In this document: positions 45,315 through 54,274 of the stretch, piece by piece
Layout: each line of letters starts with the position of its first letter
How positions within the stretch are numbered: position 1 is the stretch's first letter
NCBI GenBank assembly: GCA_015066815.1
Contig: SVNR01000012.1
Coordinates: 1 to 55,595 of the forward strand
DNA length: 55,595 bases
Source: Ruminococcus sp.
GTDB lineage: Bacteria > Bacillota > Clostridia > Oscillospirales > Ruminococcaceae
Direction: 5' to 3'
Notes under the pieces: generated by a model
What the model was told of the DNA's origin: nothing
Databases searched by the model: none
What the model saw: the letters and a program-made list of their open reading frames with translations, nothing else
Program-made: the position numbers and the translations under genes

Positions 45315-46097
45315 TTGACAGAGCTGAATATTGTCATAGATAATATCTATATATATGCACTGGTTTTTGTAAGGCTTGCGTCAGCGATCGCCTTTAACCC
45401 TATTCTTACAAGAAGTAATATACCTGCAATGGTCAGAACAGGAATTATTTTTTTTGCAACGGTTCTGCTTACTCCGTCAGTTCCTGTTCCGGAAGGGTTT
45501 GAAAACAGTGCTTTTGATCTGATAGTATGCATTATAAGGGAGCTTGCTATAGGCTGGATTCTCGGATATGTTTTCAATATATTCTTTTATATGCTTTCGT
45601 TTGTCGGAGATATACTCGATATGCAGTTCGGACTTTCGATGGCAAAGGTAATGGACCCGGGTACCGGCGTTCAGTCAGCATTTACCGGAAATCTTATAAA
45701 CCTTATATATATGGCATACTTTTTTGTAACAAACAGTCATCTTGTACTCATAAAGGTCGCAGTATCTTCCTATGATCTGATACCTGCCGGTGCAGGAAAC
45801 ATAAACTTCCATGCTGCTACTTCCTTTGGAATAGATATCTTTACAGCTATATTCGATCTGGCAATAAGACTTGTCTTTCCCTTTGTTGCGGCAGAGTTTA
45901 TACTTGAAATAGGCATGGGTGTACTCATGAAGCTTATACCGCAGATTCATATTTTTGTAATCAACATGCAGTTTAAGATACTTCTTGCGATAGTCATGCT
46001 TTTGATACTTGCAAAGCCTATAACTGTTTTCATGGAAAACTACATTATAAAAATGTTTGATTATATGAACGACGCGCTGAAGGTTCTTTCTTCATAA
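45315..46097 (+). CDS. fliR: Flagellar export gate protein FliR
   Basis: 260 residues from TTG 45315, 8 bp after fliQ; the ribosome binding site is weak, so coupling with fliQ is likely. Multiple membrane helices. Motifs ALVFVRLASAIAFNPIL, RELAIGWILGYVFNIFF, DILDMQFGLSMAKVMDP fit FliR. Caps the FliPQ gate and binds FlhB. Confidence 0.94.
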   Translation: MTELNIVIDNIYIYALVFVRLASAIAFNPILTRSNIPAMVRTGIIFFATVLLTPSVPVPEGFENSAFDLIVCIIRELAIGWILGYVFNIFFYMLSFVGDILDMQFGLSMAKVMDPGTGVQSAFTGNLINLIYMAYFFVTNSHLVLIKVAVSSYDLIPAGAGNINFHAATSFGIDIFTAIFDLAIRLVFPFVAAEFILEIGMGVLMKLIPQIHIFVINMQFKILLAIVMLLILAKPITVFMENYIIKMFDYMNDALKVLSS

Positions 46098-46140
46098 AAA
46101 AGTCGTTTGAAAAAATCGGTCTGAAAAAGGGGGGATCGTT

Positions 46141-47211
46141 GTGGCAGAATCATCGGGAGATAAAACCGAACAACCTACCGGGAAAAAGCTTGAAGACGCC
46201 CGGAAAGAAGGTAACGTTCCTCAAAGTAAGGAGGTAACCATTGCGGTAACTCTCGTAGTTTCCTTCTGGCTTTTTAAGCTTTTTTATCCGACAATTGAAA
46301 CACAGCTTATAAGCGTACTTAAAAGTCAGTTTGAGATGATAAGCAGTGTTGAGACCCTTACGACATCAGATCTTCAGGATCTCTATATAAAATATATTTT
46401 AAGATATGCTATAATGGCACTTCCTACGCTTGCTGCAGTCGGTCTTGCCGCAATAATCATTTCTTTTGCACAGACAAAGATGCTTGTAAACTTTAAATCC
46501 CTTAACCCTAAGTTTGATCGTATGAATCCGCTTCAGGGAATAAAAAAGCTGTTTTCACTAAAAGGATTTATAGAAGTTTTAAAATCACTATTGAAAATAA
46601 TTCTTCTTATGTATATAATATATATATGCATAAGAAAAAAAATGAGCAGTCTGCCAAAACTGATAGACAGCAGTATTGAAGATGTTGCACTATTTACAGG
46701 AACCGTTATTTTTGATATAATAGTAAAAGTAGTAATTGCTTTTGCAGTAATAGCAGTTGCTGACTATATATATCAGAGGTTTCAGTACATTAAAAACCTT
46801 CGCATGACAAAACAGGAAGTCAAGGAAGAGTACAAAAACATCGAAGGTGACCCGCAGATAAAGGGCCGTATCAAGCAGAAACAGCAGGAAATGGCAAGAA
46901 TGCGCATGATGCAGGATGTTCCGACAGCAGATGTCGTAATAAAGAACCCTACGCATTTTGCAGTTGCTTTAAAGTATGAACGCGACAAGCAGGGTGCTCC
47001 TGTCGTTATTGCCAAGGGACAGGATTATCTTGCTTTAAAAATAATAGAAATAGCAGAAAAAAATGAAGTTGCTGTAGTGGAAAATATCCCTCTTGCCAGA
47101 GCACTTTTTGCCTCGGTCGATATAGGCTTTGAAATACCAAAGGAATTCTATAATCCCGTGGCAGAGGTTCTTGCACATATCTACAGTCTTAACAAAAAGG
47201 ATTTGAGATGA
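46141..47211 (+). CDS. flhB: Flagellar export switch protein FlhB
   Basis: 356 residues from GTG 46141. N-terminal KTEQPTGKKLEDARKEGNVPQSKE, four membrane helices, then the cytoplasmic autocleaving domain with NPTH at residues 269-272 and HFAVALKYERDKQGAPVVIAKG. FlhB self-cleaves between Asn and Pro and, on a FliK signal, switches export from hook to filament proteins. Stop codon is one base before the flhA start. Confidence 0.96.
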   Translation: MAESSGDKTEQPTGKKLEDARKEGNVPQSKEVTIAVTLVVSFWLFKLFYPTIETQLISVLKSQFEMISSVETLTTSDLQDLYIKYILRYAIMALPTLAAVGLAAIIISFAQTKMLVNFKSLNPKFDRMNPLQGIKKLFSLKGFIEVLKSLLKIILLMYIIYICIRKKMSSLPKLIDSSIEDVALFTGTVIFDIIVKVVIAFAVIAVADYIYQRFQYIKNLRMTKQEVKEEYKNIEGDPQIKGRIKQKQQEMARMRMMQDVPTADVVIKNPTHFAVALKYERDKQGAPVVIAKGQDYLALKIIEIAEKNEVAVVENIPLARALFASVDIGFEIPKEFYNPVAEVLAHIYSLNKKDLR

Positions 47212-47212
47212 T

Positions 47213-49267
47213 TTGAAAAACTTATCAAAATACTTAAACAATGTAGTAGCAGCATTTGTAGTACTTATTGTTTTTTTACTTATCATACCGTTACCTACTT
47301 TTATTCTGGACTTTTTGTTTATTTTCCAGCTTGGATTATCACTCGTAATACTCATGATGTCCATGTATGTTAAAGAACCTCTCGAATTTTCAATATTTCC
47401 GACTCTTCTTCTTGTAACAACTATGTTCAGACTCGGTCTGAATATATCCTCCACACGTTCGATCCTTACAAACAGCGGATACGCAGGAGAAGTTGTTAAG
47501 GTATTCGGGGAGTTTGTTATCAGAGGAGACGTTGTTGTCGGTCTCGTAATATTTCTTATCATAGTACTCGTACAGTTCCTTGTAATCACAAAAGGTTCAG
47601 AGCGAGTTGCTGAAGTATCGGCTCGTTTTACTCTTGATGCGATGCCGGGAAAACAGATGGCTATTGACGCAGATCTCAACTCAGGTATTATTACTGAAGA
47701 AGAGGCAAAGCTAAGACGTTCAAAGATTCAGCGTGAAGCTGCTTTTTACGGAGCAATGGACGGTGCGTCCAAGTTCGTAAAGGGCGACTCGATAATGTCG
47801 ATAGTTGTTACGGTTATTAACCTGGTAGGCGGAATTGTTATAGGTGCCATTACTAAAGTGCCTGATGTATGGAATACATATTCGGTAGCAACTGTAGGCG
47901 ACGGACTTATGTCTCAGGTGCCTGCACTTCTCATATCTGTTTCCACAGGTATGATAGTAACACGTTCATCAGCAGAGGATGACCTTAACACTGACTTTAA
48001 AAAGCAGTTCTTATCACAGCCGAGAGTTCTTATTATTTCCGGCGTGGCACTTCTGTTTCTTATGTTTATAGGCTTTCCGCCGGTACAGCTTATACTCCTT
48101 TCATCTATGCTCATAGGCTGTGGTATAATACTTTCAAGAAGCGAAAAAAAGCCTGCTGTATCAGATGCGGAGGCAGGAGAAGGACAGCCTTCAGAGGAAA
48201 TCGTAAGCGAAGCTGCTTACTACAGAAACATAGACAACCTCTATGGTCTTCTTAATGTTGAGCAGCTCAGAATAGAATTCGGATACAGTCTTATTTCACT
48301 TGTTGATGAATCAAGCGGCGGTAACTTTCTCGACAGAGTAGTCATGTTCCGAAAGCAGTACGCAATGGATATGGGTATGATTATCCCCCCTGTACAGCTC
48401 AAGGACAGCAGCCGTATCAATCCGAACCAGTATTCTATATGTATAAAGGGCGAAGAAGTTGCAAAAGGCGATATTCTTATAGATCATTTTCTTGGCCTTG
48501 CGCCATCTGAAAAGGAAGATGTTATAGACGGTATAGAAACCATTGAGCCGGCTTTCGGAATCAAGGCAAAGTGGATAAGCGCGGAGCAGAAGGTAAAGGC
48601 AGAGCTTCTTGGTTATACACTTATAGATCCGGTTTCCGTAATAATAACACATCTTTCAGAGGTAATAAAATCTCACGCTTACGAGATTCTCAACAGAGCG
48701 GAGATAAACAATATGCTTGAAAACCTCAAAAAATCAAATCCTGCTATCGTAAACGATACGGTGCCGGCTATTATATCTGTCAGCGATCTTCAGAAGGTTT
48801 TGAGCAAGCTCCTTCAGGAAGATGTTCCTATCAAGGATCTTGAGACTATACTTGAAACTCTCGGTGATTATGGACAGAAGATAAAAGATACCGATATGCT
48901 TACAGAGTATGTAAGACAGGCTCTCAAGAGAACTATTTCACGTAAGTTTACAGAAGCAAATCAGATGAAGGTAATAAGTCTTGATCCGGGCGTAGAGAAT
49001 ATGATCATGGGCGCTGTCAAGAAGCTTGATAATGGTTCATATCTTGCACTTGACCAGCAGAGTATACAGAAAATAATAACTGCCACAACCGAACAGGTCG
49101 ATAAGATCAAGGAGCTTGTTCAGACACCGGTTATTCTTACTTCTCCTATAGTAAGAGTATACTTCAAGAAGCTTATAGACCAGTTCTATCCGAATATTGT
49201 CGTCCTGTCGTTCAGTGAAATAGACACACAGATACAGATACAGGCACTCGGCAATATTGCTCTATAG
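47213..49267 (+). CDS. flhA: Flagellar export gate protein FlhA
   Basis: 684 residues from TTG 47213. Eight N-terminal helices (to about 320), the FHIPEP-type signature in loop form VVLVQFLVITKGSERVAEVSARFTLDAMPGKQMAIDADLN, then a large cytoplasmic domain that docks chaperone-substrate complexes. The main engine and docking ring of flagellar export. In related genomes flhF and flhG follow; here sigD follows after 39 bp. Confidence 0.96.
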   Translation: MKNLSKYLNNVVAAFVVLIVFLLIIPLPTFILDFLFIFQLGLSLVILMMSMYVKEPLEFSIFPTLLLVTTMFRLGLNISSTRSILTNSGYAGEVVKVFGEFVIRGDVVVGLVIFLIIVLVQFLVITKGSERVAEVSARFTLDAMPGKQMAIDADLNSGIITEEEAKLRRSKIQREAAFYGAMDGASKFVKGDSIMSIVVTVINLVGGIVIGAITKVPDVWNTYSVATVGDGLMSQVPALLISVSTGMIVTRSSAEDDLNTDFKKQFLSQPRVLIISGVALLFLMFIGFPPVQLILLSSMLIGCGIILSRSEKKPAVSDAEAGEGQPSEEIVSEAAYYRNIDNLYGLLNVEQLRIEFGYSLISLVDESSGGNFLDRVVMFRKQYAMDMGMIIPPVQLKDSSRINPNQYSICIKGEEVAKGDILIDHFLGLAPSEKEDVIDGIETIEPAFGIKAKWISAEQKVKAELLGYTLIDPVSVIITHLSEVIKSHAYEILNRAEINNMLENLKKSNPAIVNDTVPAIISVSDLQKVLSKLLQEDVPIKDLETILETLGDYGQKIKDTDMLTEYVRQALKRTISRKFTEANQMKVISLDPGVENMIMGAVKKLDNGSYLALDQQSIQKIITATTEQVDKIKELVQTPVILTSPIVRVYFKKLIDQFYPNIVVLSFSEIDTQIQIQALGNIAL

Positions 49268-49306
49268 ATTAGCTTTATTTTGTATAAAGAAAGGCGGTGA
49301 TTATTC

Positions 49307-50086
49307 TTGAATAATGCTGAAGAAAAAAAACTGTCCGAGGAAGAGGCAGCGGAACTACTTAACCAGTATCATCGGACAAATGACGTAAAACTCAGAAACA
49401 CTCTGGTCATGCATTACAGCTATATAGCTAAAACGTCAGCCATGCAGCTCAGGGGATTGGCATCAGGCTACGCACAGACAGAGGATATGGTAAATCAGGG
49501 AATAATCACTCTGATAGATTGCATAGACAAATTTGATGGCTCAAAAGGAATGAAATTTGAATCATATGCTTTTATGAGAGTAAGGGGCGGTATAATAGAT
49601 CTTGTAAGAAAGCAGGACTGGATTCCAAGAAGAGTCAGAGCTGCTGCAAGAGAGATATCAAATGCTCACACTGAGCTTTGTTCAGAGCTCAGGCGTGAAC
49701 CGACAGAGGAGGAGATAGCAGCGCGTCTCGGATTATCTGTCAACAAGCTACGACAATACAACTACGAAGTTGCAGGTTCGGTAACGTTTTCGTTTGAGGA
49801 GCTTATTCAGAATGTAAATCAGATGGGTTCACTTCTGGATTCGGCAACAAGCGACTATACAACGCCGGAAAAACAGCTTCTGAAAAATGAAATGCGTGAA
49901 AAACTTAAAAACGCAATAGAGGCGCTCAGTGAACGTGAGCGGTTGGTAGTCACACTTTATTACTTTGAAAATCTTAACCTCAGTGAGATAGCGCAGGTAC
50001 TTGAGGTAAGCGTACAGCGAGTTTCGCAGATAAGTACCAAAGCGATAAGCAAGATAAGAAGCGCTATGGAGGATTATCTAAGATAA
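49307..50086 (+). CDS. sigD: Flagellar sigma factor, FliA/WhiG (SigD) family
   Basis: 259 residues from TTG 49307 (AAAGGCGGTGA 49290-49300). Region 2 (about 30-105, KFDGSKGMKFESYAFMRVRG and IIDLVRKQDWIPR), region 3 and region 4 (about 205-258, LSEIAQVLEVSVQRVSQ). It directs transcription of late flagellar genes such as flagellin from sigma-28 type promoters. No such promoter was found in this window, so its targets are elsewhere. Confidence 0.95.
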   Translation: MNNAEEKKLSEEEAAELLNQYHRTNDVKLRNTLVMHYSYIAKTSAMQLRGLASGYAQTEDMVNQGIITLIDCIDKFDGSKGMKFESYAFMRVRGGIIDLVRKQDWIPRRVRAAAREISNAHTELCSELRREPTEEEIAARLGLSVNKLRQYNYEVAGSVTFSFEELIQNVNQMGSLLDSATSDYTTPEKQLLKNEMREKLKNAIEALSERERLVVTLYYFENLNLSEIAQVLEVSVQRVSQISTKAISKIRSAMEDYLR

Positions 50087-50105
50087 AACAGGGGGAACAA
50101 AAATT

Positions 50106-50843
50106 ATGTTATCAGGATTTTATACAGCAGGCTCAGGGATACTCAATCAGCAGAGAAATCTGAACGTAATCGGCAACAACATAGCAAACAACCGTACTGC
50201 AGGTTACAGAACTCAGAAAATGGTTCAGACAACATACGAACACAACTATCTGACAAGACTTGAGGATGGTATATATCACAGAATAGGTGAAGGAGACCCT
50301 GCTGTTTACACAGAAGAAGTAGAAACTATAACTGATGAGAGCTTTCTCAGAGAAACTGAAAACCCGTATGATATGGCAATGGTAGGACGAGGTTACTTCA
50401 GCATTGCAGGAAATAACGCTACATATCTTACACGTAACGGAAATTTTAACATAGATGCAGAAGGATATCTTGTGCTTGAAGGAATAGGAAGAGTTCAGGG
50501 AAGAAACGGAGCTTTGCTTGTAGGCGGTTCTGATTTTTCAATAACCCCCCACGGACTCGTATATAACTCAGACGGAGTATATGTTGACAGGCTTCTTATC
50601 ACAGCACCTGTTGAGGGGACAAAAATAAAAAAATTTGATAATGGTATGTTTATAGCGGATGAAACGGAGATAGTAGAAACTACTACTGTTTATCAGAATC
50701 AGCTTGAAGAATCAAACGTAGATATGAACGCCGAATACACAGGTCTTATCGAAGCTCAGAGAGCGCTTCAGGCATGTGCTTCAGCTCTGAAGATGGTGGA
50801 TAATATCAACGGAAAAGCAGCATCAATATCAAGCATAAGCTAA
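50106..50843 (+). CDS. flgF: Flagellar rod protein, FlgF/FlhO-like
   Basis: 245 residues. N-terminal FYTAGSGILNQQRNLNVIGNNIANNRTAGYR, core RGYFSIAGNNATYLTRNGNF, and C-terminal LEESNVDMNAEYTGLIEAQRALQACA. Paralogue of the next gene; in Bacillus the pair is FlhO/FlhP. Which one equals FlgF is inferred from order and the shorter match to FlgG at the C-terminus. Confidence 0.87.
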   Translation: MLSGFYTAGSGILNQQRNLNVIGNNIANNRTAGYRTQKMVQTTYEHNYLTRLEDGIYHRIGEGDPAVYTEEVETITDESFLRETENPYDMAMVGRGYFSIAGNNATYLTRNGNFNIDAEGYLVLEGIGRVQGRNGALLVGGSDFSITPHGLVYNSDGVYVDRLLITAPVEGTKIKKFDNGMFIADETEIVETTTVYQNQLEESNVDMNAEYTGLIEAQRALQACASALKMVDNINGKAASISSIS

Positions 50844-50867
50844 AAATCTTTTTGGGGGTAAAAAACA

Positions 50868-51620
50868 ATGAACAATGCGTTTTATACCGGTGCATCCGGA
50901 ATCAGGGCATATCAATGGTATATCGATATAGTAGGTCATAACATAACAAACTCATCAACCGTCGGTTTTAAATCAACAACTCCGGAGTTCCGTGAGCTTA
51001 TAAACGACAACATGGACGTAAATATAAACCGTGAGCTTCCGGCAGACAGCAAGATAAAGGAAGGCAACGGAGTAAGACTCTGGCATGATGACCTTAACTT
51101 TACACAAGGAAACTTCCAGACTACCGATTATCCGCTTGATTTTCTTATATCAGGAGACGGACTGTTTGCTCTCAGAAGAGATGACGGAACAGTGGAGTTC
51201 ACAAGAAACGGTTCCTTTGACGTAAGTATAGAAGGAAACTCAGCTTTTCTTGTAAACGCTGACGGAAAGTATGTTCTTGACGGAAACTATCAGCGTATAC
51301 AGCTTGATTATAAGCCTGAGTCTAACACCATAGATGTTGAGGCTGTAAAGCCGAGACTCGGTATATTTACCTTTACAAATCCGAACGGTCTGACAAGAAC
51401 AGACGGCGGAAGCTTTTTTGAAAGTGAAAATTCAGGTGCTCCTGAGATTGCCAATCCGAATGACTATACACTTTTTCAGGGCTCGCTCGAGGCCTCAAAC
51501 GTTCAGTTATCACAGGAAATGGCAAATCTGATCATGGCTCAGAGATCCTATCAGATATCCGCAAAGGTTGTAACTACTGCGGACGAGGTAGAACAGCTGA
51601 TAAACTCTTTGAGAGGATAA
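50868..51620 (+). CDS. flgG: Flagellar distal rod protein, FlgG/FlhP-like
   Basis: 250 residues. N-terminal FYTGASGIRAYQWYIDIVGHNITNSSTVGFKS, core DGLFALRRDDGTVEFTRNGSFDV, and C-terminal LEASNVQLSQEMANLIMAQRSYQISAKVVTTADE, the canonical FlgG end. The N-terminal motif reads GHNITNSST instead of GNNIANxxT. Forms the distal rod to which the hook attaches. Confidence 0.88.
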   Translation: MNNAFYTGASGIRAYQWYIDIVGHNITNSSTVGFKSTTPEFRELINDNMDVNINRELPADSKIKEGNGVRLWHDDLNFTQGNFQTTDYPLDFLISGDGLFALRRDDGTVEFTRNGSFDVSIEGNSAFLVNADGKYVLDGNYQRIQLDYKPESNTIDVEAVKPRLGIFTFTNPNGLTRTDGGSFFESENSGAPEIANPNDYTLFQGSLEASNVQLSQEMANLIMAQRSYQISAKVVTTADEVEQLINSLRG

Positions 51621-51627
51621 TCCCAGG

Positions 51628-53034
51628 ATGGCAAACATCGAAAAATTTTCTACTCCTATAAACAACCGAAATATAGTTCAGCCTATATCCGAGCATAAGT
51701 CTGCGGAAGCCGAAAAGGTAGATTTTCAGAATACCTCCAAGGTAAAGCAGACTCTGCCCGAATCCGAGCTGTTAAAACAGCATAACGGTGATATACAGAA
51801 TCAGCGTGGTCCTGCTATATTCATGAATCTTCTCACTGATCCTCAGGTAACTGTGGGTTTTATGAGAAACATATATATGATGATGGATATAGTTGCTCTG
51901 CTTCCGATGCAGAACAGCGCTCTTACCGAGGAGATGCAGCAGGTTTTTGCTCAGCTGAACCTCAGTCCTGAAGAAATAGCCGATGAAATGATAAATCAGG
52001 AAAATTCATCTACAGCTTTTAAAGGAGAGCTTTTTGATTTTCTCAGGGATGTTCTTTCCGAAAACAAAAGCACTGATTTCAGAAAAGCGGTTATTTCTGT
52101 ATTGAAGGCAGTAAACTCCGAAAAGAGTAAACCTGATATTCTGAAGGCATTGTCAGCAAGCTTTGAATATTTATCAACACAGATGAAATCAAGCAGAGAG
52201 ATATCAAAGGTTCTTTATGATATTTCAGGAAGATTTGCTTCGTATGGTGCAGAAAGCGAATTTACTGCAATAAAAAACGATGCACTTGCTGTTCTTACGG
52301 ATATAGAGAGAAGCATACTGTTCAACGATCATATATCAAGACTTATATCCATGATACGGTACAATATATCACGCTTTAACACTAATCCGGACTTTCTAAC
52401 ATCATCTGTGAACCACCTCATGGCAATGCTCGGTGAAGAAGACAAGCCTGAGTTCCTCCAGCTTCTTTATGATCATCTTGCATACTATGAAAACCGTGAC
52501 ATATCCGAAAATCTTTCAGATTCAAAGGTTATGAACATAATCACAGAGATACTGAAGATGCAGAGTGAAAGCGAAGAAATAAACGCACTTGATTCGGACA
52601 GTGTTGAGTCGATAATCCACAGTATGCTGTCTTCTCCAAGTAACTTTACTCCATTGCTTCACTTTGTGATACCTGTTGAATATGAAGATGTGGCAGCCTT
52701 TGCTGAGATGTGGATAGATCCTGACGAGGATACAGGTTCAGCGGATGAGCTAAGCCGTCAGATTCACATGCTCATTGTTTTTGATATGGATAACCTTGGA
52801 ATGATAGAGGCTGAGCTGATTGTAAAAAATAAGGATATTGATCTGTCACTTCGCTGTTTTGCAGATATGGTACCTTATCTGGAGAGCCTTTCAAAGGATC
52901 TGAGAAAATGCGCTGATTTTTCCGATTACAAAATAACATCGGTATCCGTAAAAGAAACCAGACAGCAGCGTTCGCTGGTTGATGTTTTTGATGGATTATC
53001 AATAAAGAGGTCGGGGATAAATGTCAAAATCTAA
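51628..53034 (+). CDS. Unassigned flagellar-cluster protein with FliK-like C-terminal domain
   Basis: 468 residues. The polar N-terminus (1-60) is followed by a long alpha-helical middle (60-340) and a C-terminal domain (about 340-440) with PLLHFVIPVEYED, HMLIVFDMDNLGMIEAELIV and SLRCFADMVPYLE. Two strands linked by an LG-containing turn resemble the FliK hook domain (compare SPEGLGEITVKL in the fliK of this window). The 3' end overlaps fhlB by 14 nt. In Bacillus subtilis, as I recall, ylqG and the FlhB-like ylqH form a comparable pair. It may be a second length- or export-control protein; that is inference. Confidence 0.55.
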   Translation: MANIEKFSTPINNRNIVQPISEHKSAEAEKVDFQNTSKVKQTLPESELLKQHNGDIQNQRGPAIFMNLLTDPQVTVGFMRNIYMMMDIVALLPMQNSALTEEMQQVFAQLNLSPEEIADEMINQENSSTAFKGELFDFLRDVLSENKSTDFRKAVISVLKAVNSEKSKPDILKALSASFEYLSTQMKSSREISKVLYDISGRFASYGAESEFTAIKNDALAVLTDIERSILFNDHISRLISMIRYNISRFNTNPDFLTSSVNHLMAMLGEEDKPEFLQLLYDHLAYYENRDISENLSDSKVMNIITEILKMQSESEEINALDSDSVESIIHSMLSSPSNFTPLLHFVIPVEYEDVAAFAEMWIDPDEDTGSADELSRQIHMLIVFDMDNLGMIEAELIVKNKDIDLSLRCFADMVPYLESLSKDLRKCADFSDYKITSVSVKETRQQRSLVDVFDGLSIKRSGINVKI

Positions 53035-53287
53035 AAAAAACAAAGCAGTAGCTTTAAAGTACAATAGCGATAAAGATCTCGCTCCTGTTGTTATCGCTTC
53101 GGGGTATGGTGAGATAGCTAACAAAATAATAGAAATAGCAGAGCACAACGGGATTCCTGTTTACAGAGATGACAGTGCCGCTTCGCTTATGTGTATGCTT
53201 GAGGTAGGAAGTACTGTTCCTCCTGAGCTTTACGAGGTAGTTGCGGCGATATATGCCAGACTTCTTAAGGCGGCAAATGACTTATAA
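53021..53287 (+). CDS. FhlB/YlqH: stand-alone FlhB C-terminal-like domain
   Basis: 88 residues aligning with the cytoplasmic FlhB domain in this window: KAVALKYNSDKDLAPVVIASG versus FAVALKYERDKQGAPVVIAKG, and NKIIEIAEHNGIPVY versus LKIIEIAEKNEVAVV. No membrane part and no NPTH: the protein starts about where FlhB is cleaved, so it mimics the post-cleavage fragment. Homologues can substitute for part of FlhB in some bacteria. Overlap with the preceding gene indicates a functional pair. Confidence 0.9.
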   Translation: MSKSKKNKAVALKYNSDKDLAPVVIASGYGEIANKIIEIAEHNGIPVYRDDSAASLMCMLEVGSTVPPELYEVVAAIYARLLKAANDL

Positions 53288-53311
53288 TAAAAAAGTTTTT
53301 TCTTATTATCA

Positions 53312-53354
53312 GTCGGTATGTTTGAAGCTAACGTAGTTAGCATATGTGCGAGAC
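53312..53354. repeat. Module B, copy R8
   Basis: 43-nt diverged copy: GTC 53312-53314 / GAC 53352-53354 closes the outer stem (instead of GCC/GGC), inner stem GCTAAC 53327-53332 / GTTAGC 53336-53341 with loop GTA. Flanking A arms are decayed (TTATTATCA before, TATAGTA after). It lies between fhlB and the PilZ gene. Confidence 0.8.
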
Positions 53355-53386
53355 ATTAAATATAGTATTTTTGGGGAGGGTATAGT

Positions 53387-54019
53387 ATGGCAGTATTACT
53401 TCCGGGCGAATACGAAGGTTCTGTATGTGAAATAAGAACCGTTGACAATACTTTTATATGTACAGGAAGAATTTCTTCAATCGAATCAGATAAAATAAAA
53501 ATAACTGTCAAGAGCAGACAGTTCAAGTCAATACCTTTTGGTTTTCGTATAAAAATCAACGTGATAAGCTCAAAGATGGGGCTGAGAGTAATAGAAGGAA
53601 AGGTATTTACTTACACACTTGGTACTGTTACGGTAACAGATATCAAAAGCATAGTTGAGGGCGAGAGAAGAAAATATTTCAGAGTCGATATGAATATGAC
53701 CTCAAACGCATTTTTCGAAAACTCGTTTACCGGTAAGATAACAGGGACACAGATTATAATAAAAAACATGAGTCTTAACGGAATCAAGTTTGCAAGCAGA
53801 AGCCATTTTGATATGGGGGCTGTTGTTAATTTTAATTTACAGATCAGTCATCGCAAGAATATGGAGCTTACCTGTACTGTTATACGCAGAGGAAATGACG
53901 GCGTAAACGGATATATGAGCTACATAGGCCGTATACTCAACAGCAGTGAGCATGAGGATGATGTGTGCTCTTTTCTGCTGCAGAAGCAAGGCGAAATGAT
54001 AAACAATACTAAAAGATGA
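53387..54019 (+). CDS. PilZ domain c-di-GMP receptor (YcgR-like)
   Basis: 210 residues. An N-terminal YcgR-type beta domain (to about 95) is followed by a PilZ domain with the ligand motifs RRKYFRVD (RxxxR) and NMSLNGIKF (N/DxSxxG). Such proteins bind c-di-GMP and brake the flagellar motor by acting on the stator or switch (YcgR, Bacillus MotI). Last gene of the flagellar cluster; GGGGAGGG upstream of ATG 53387. The motor-brake role is inferred from family and location. Confidence 0.92.
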   Translation: MAVLLPGEYEGSVCEIRTVDNTFICTGRISSIESDKIKITVKSRQFKSIPFGFRIKINVISSKMGLRVIEGKVFTYTLGTVTVTDIKSIVEGERRKYFRVDMNMTSNAFFENSFTGKITGTQIIIKNMSLNGIKFASRSHFDMGAVVNFNLQISHRKNMELTCTVIRRGNDGVNGYMSYIGRILNSSEHEDDVCSFLLQKQGEMINNTKR

Positions 54020-54032
54020 TGTTGTTTTACAT

Positions 54033-54070
54033 TTATAGTGAACGAAAAAATATTTTTTTGTTCACTATAA
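54033..54070. repeat. Module A palindrome, copy R9
   Basis: TTATAGTGAAC 54033-54043 / GTTCACTATAA 54060-54070, 13 nt after the PilZ gene stop and just before the terminator. Confidence 0.88.
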
Positions 54071-54090
54071 TAATATATGGAAAAACAAAA

Positions 54091-54126
54091 AACAAGCGAC
54101 CCGATATGATGGTTGCTTGTTTTTTG
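54091..54126 (+). terminator. Intrinsic terminator ending the flagellar cluster
   Basis: AACAAGC 54091-54097 with ACC 54099-54101 pairs with GGT 54111-54113 and GCTTGTT 54115-54121, followed by TTTTT. AAAAAC and GTTTTT extensions lengthen the stem. Confidence 0.85.
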
Positions 54127-54208
54127 TTTATGATGACAAATATTATCGAAAAAAATCTTGTTGATAAAGCCGAAAAATAGATTTTAAGAAAAAAATATGG
54201 AATAAATA

Positions 54209-54237
54209 TTGACAAAATTCTGTTTAGTGTGTATAAT
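54209..54237 (+). promoter_or_regulatory. Sigma-A promoter for the LRR protein gene
   Basis: Consensus TTGACA 54209-54214, 17-nt spacer, consensus TATAAT 54232-54237. Start codon 38 nt downstream of the -10; AAGGGAG at 54259-54265. Confidence 0.88.
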
Positions 54238-54274
54238 CACATTTAAAAAATAACAATCAAGGGAGATTTTGATT

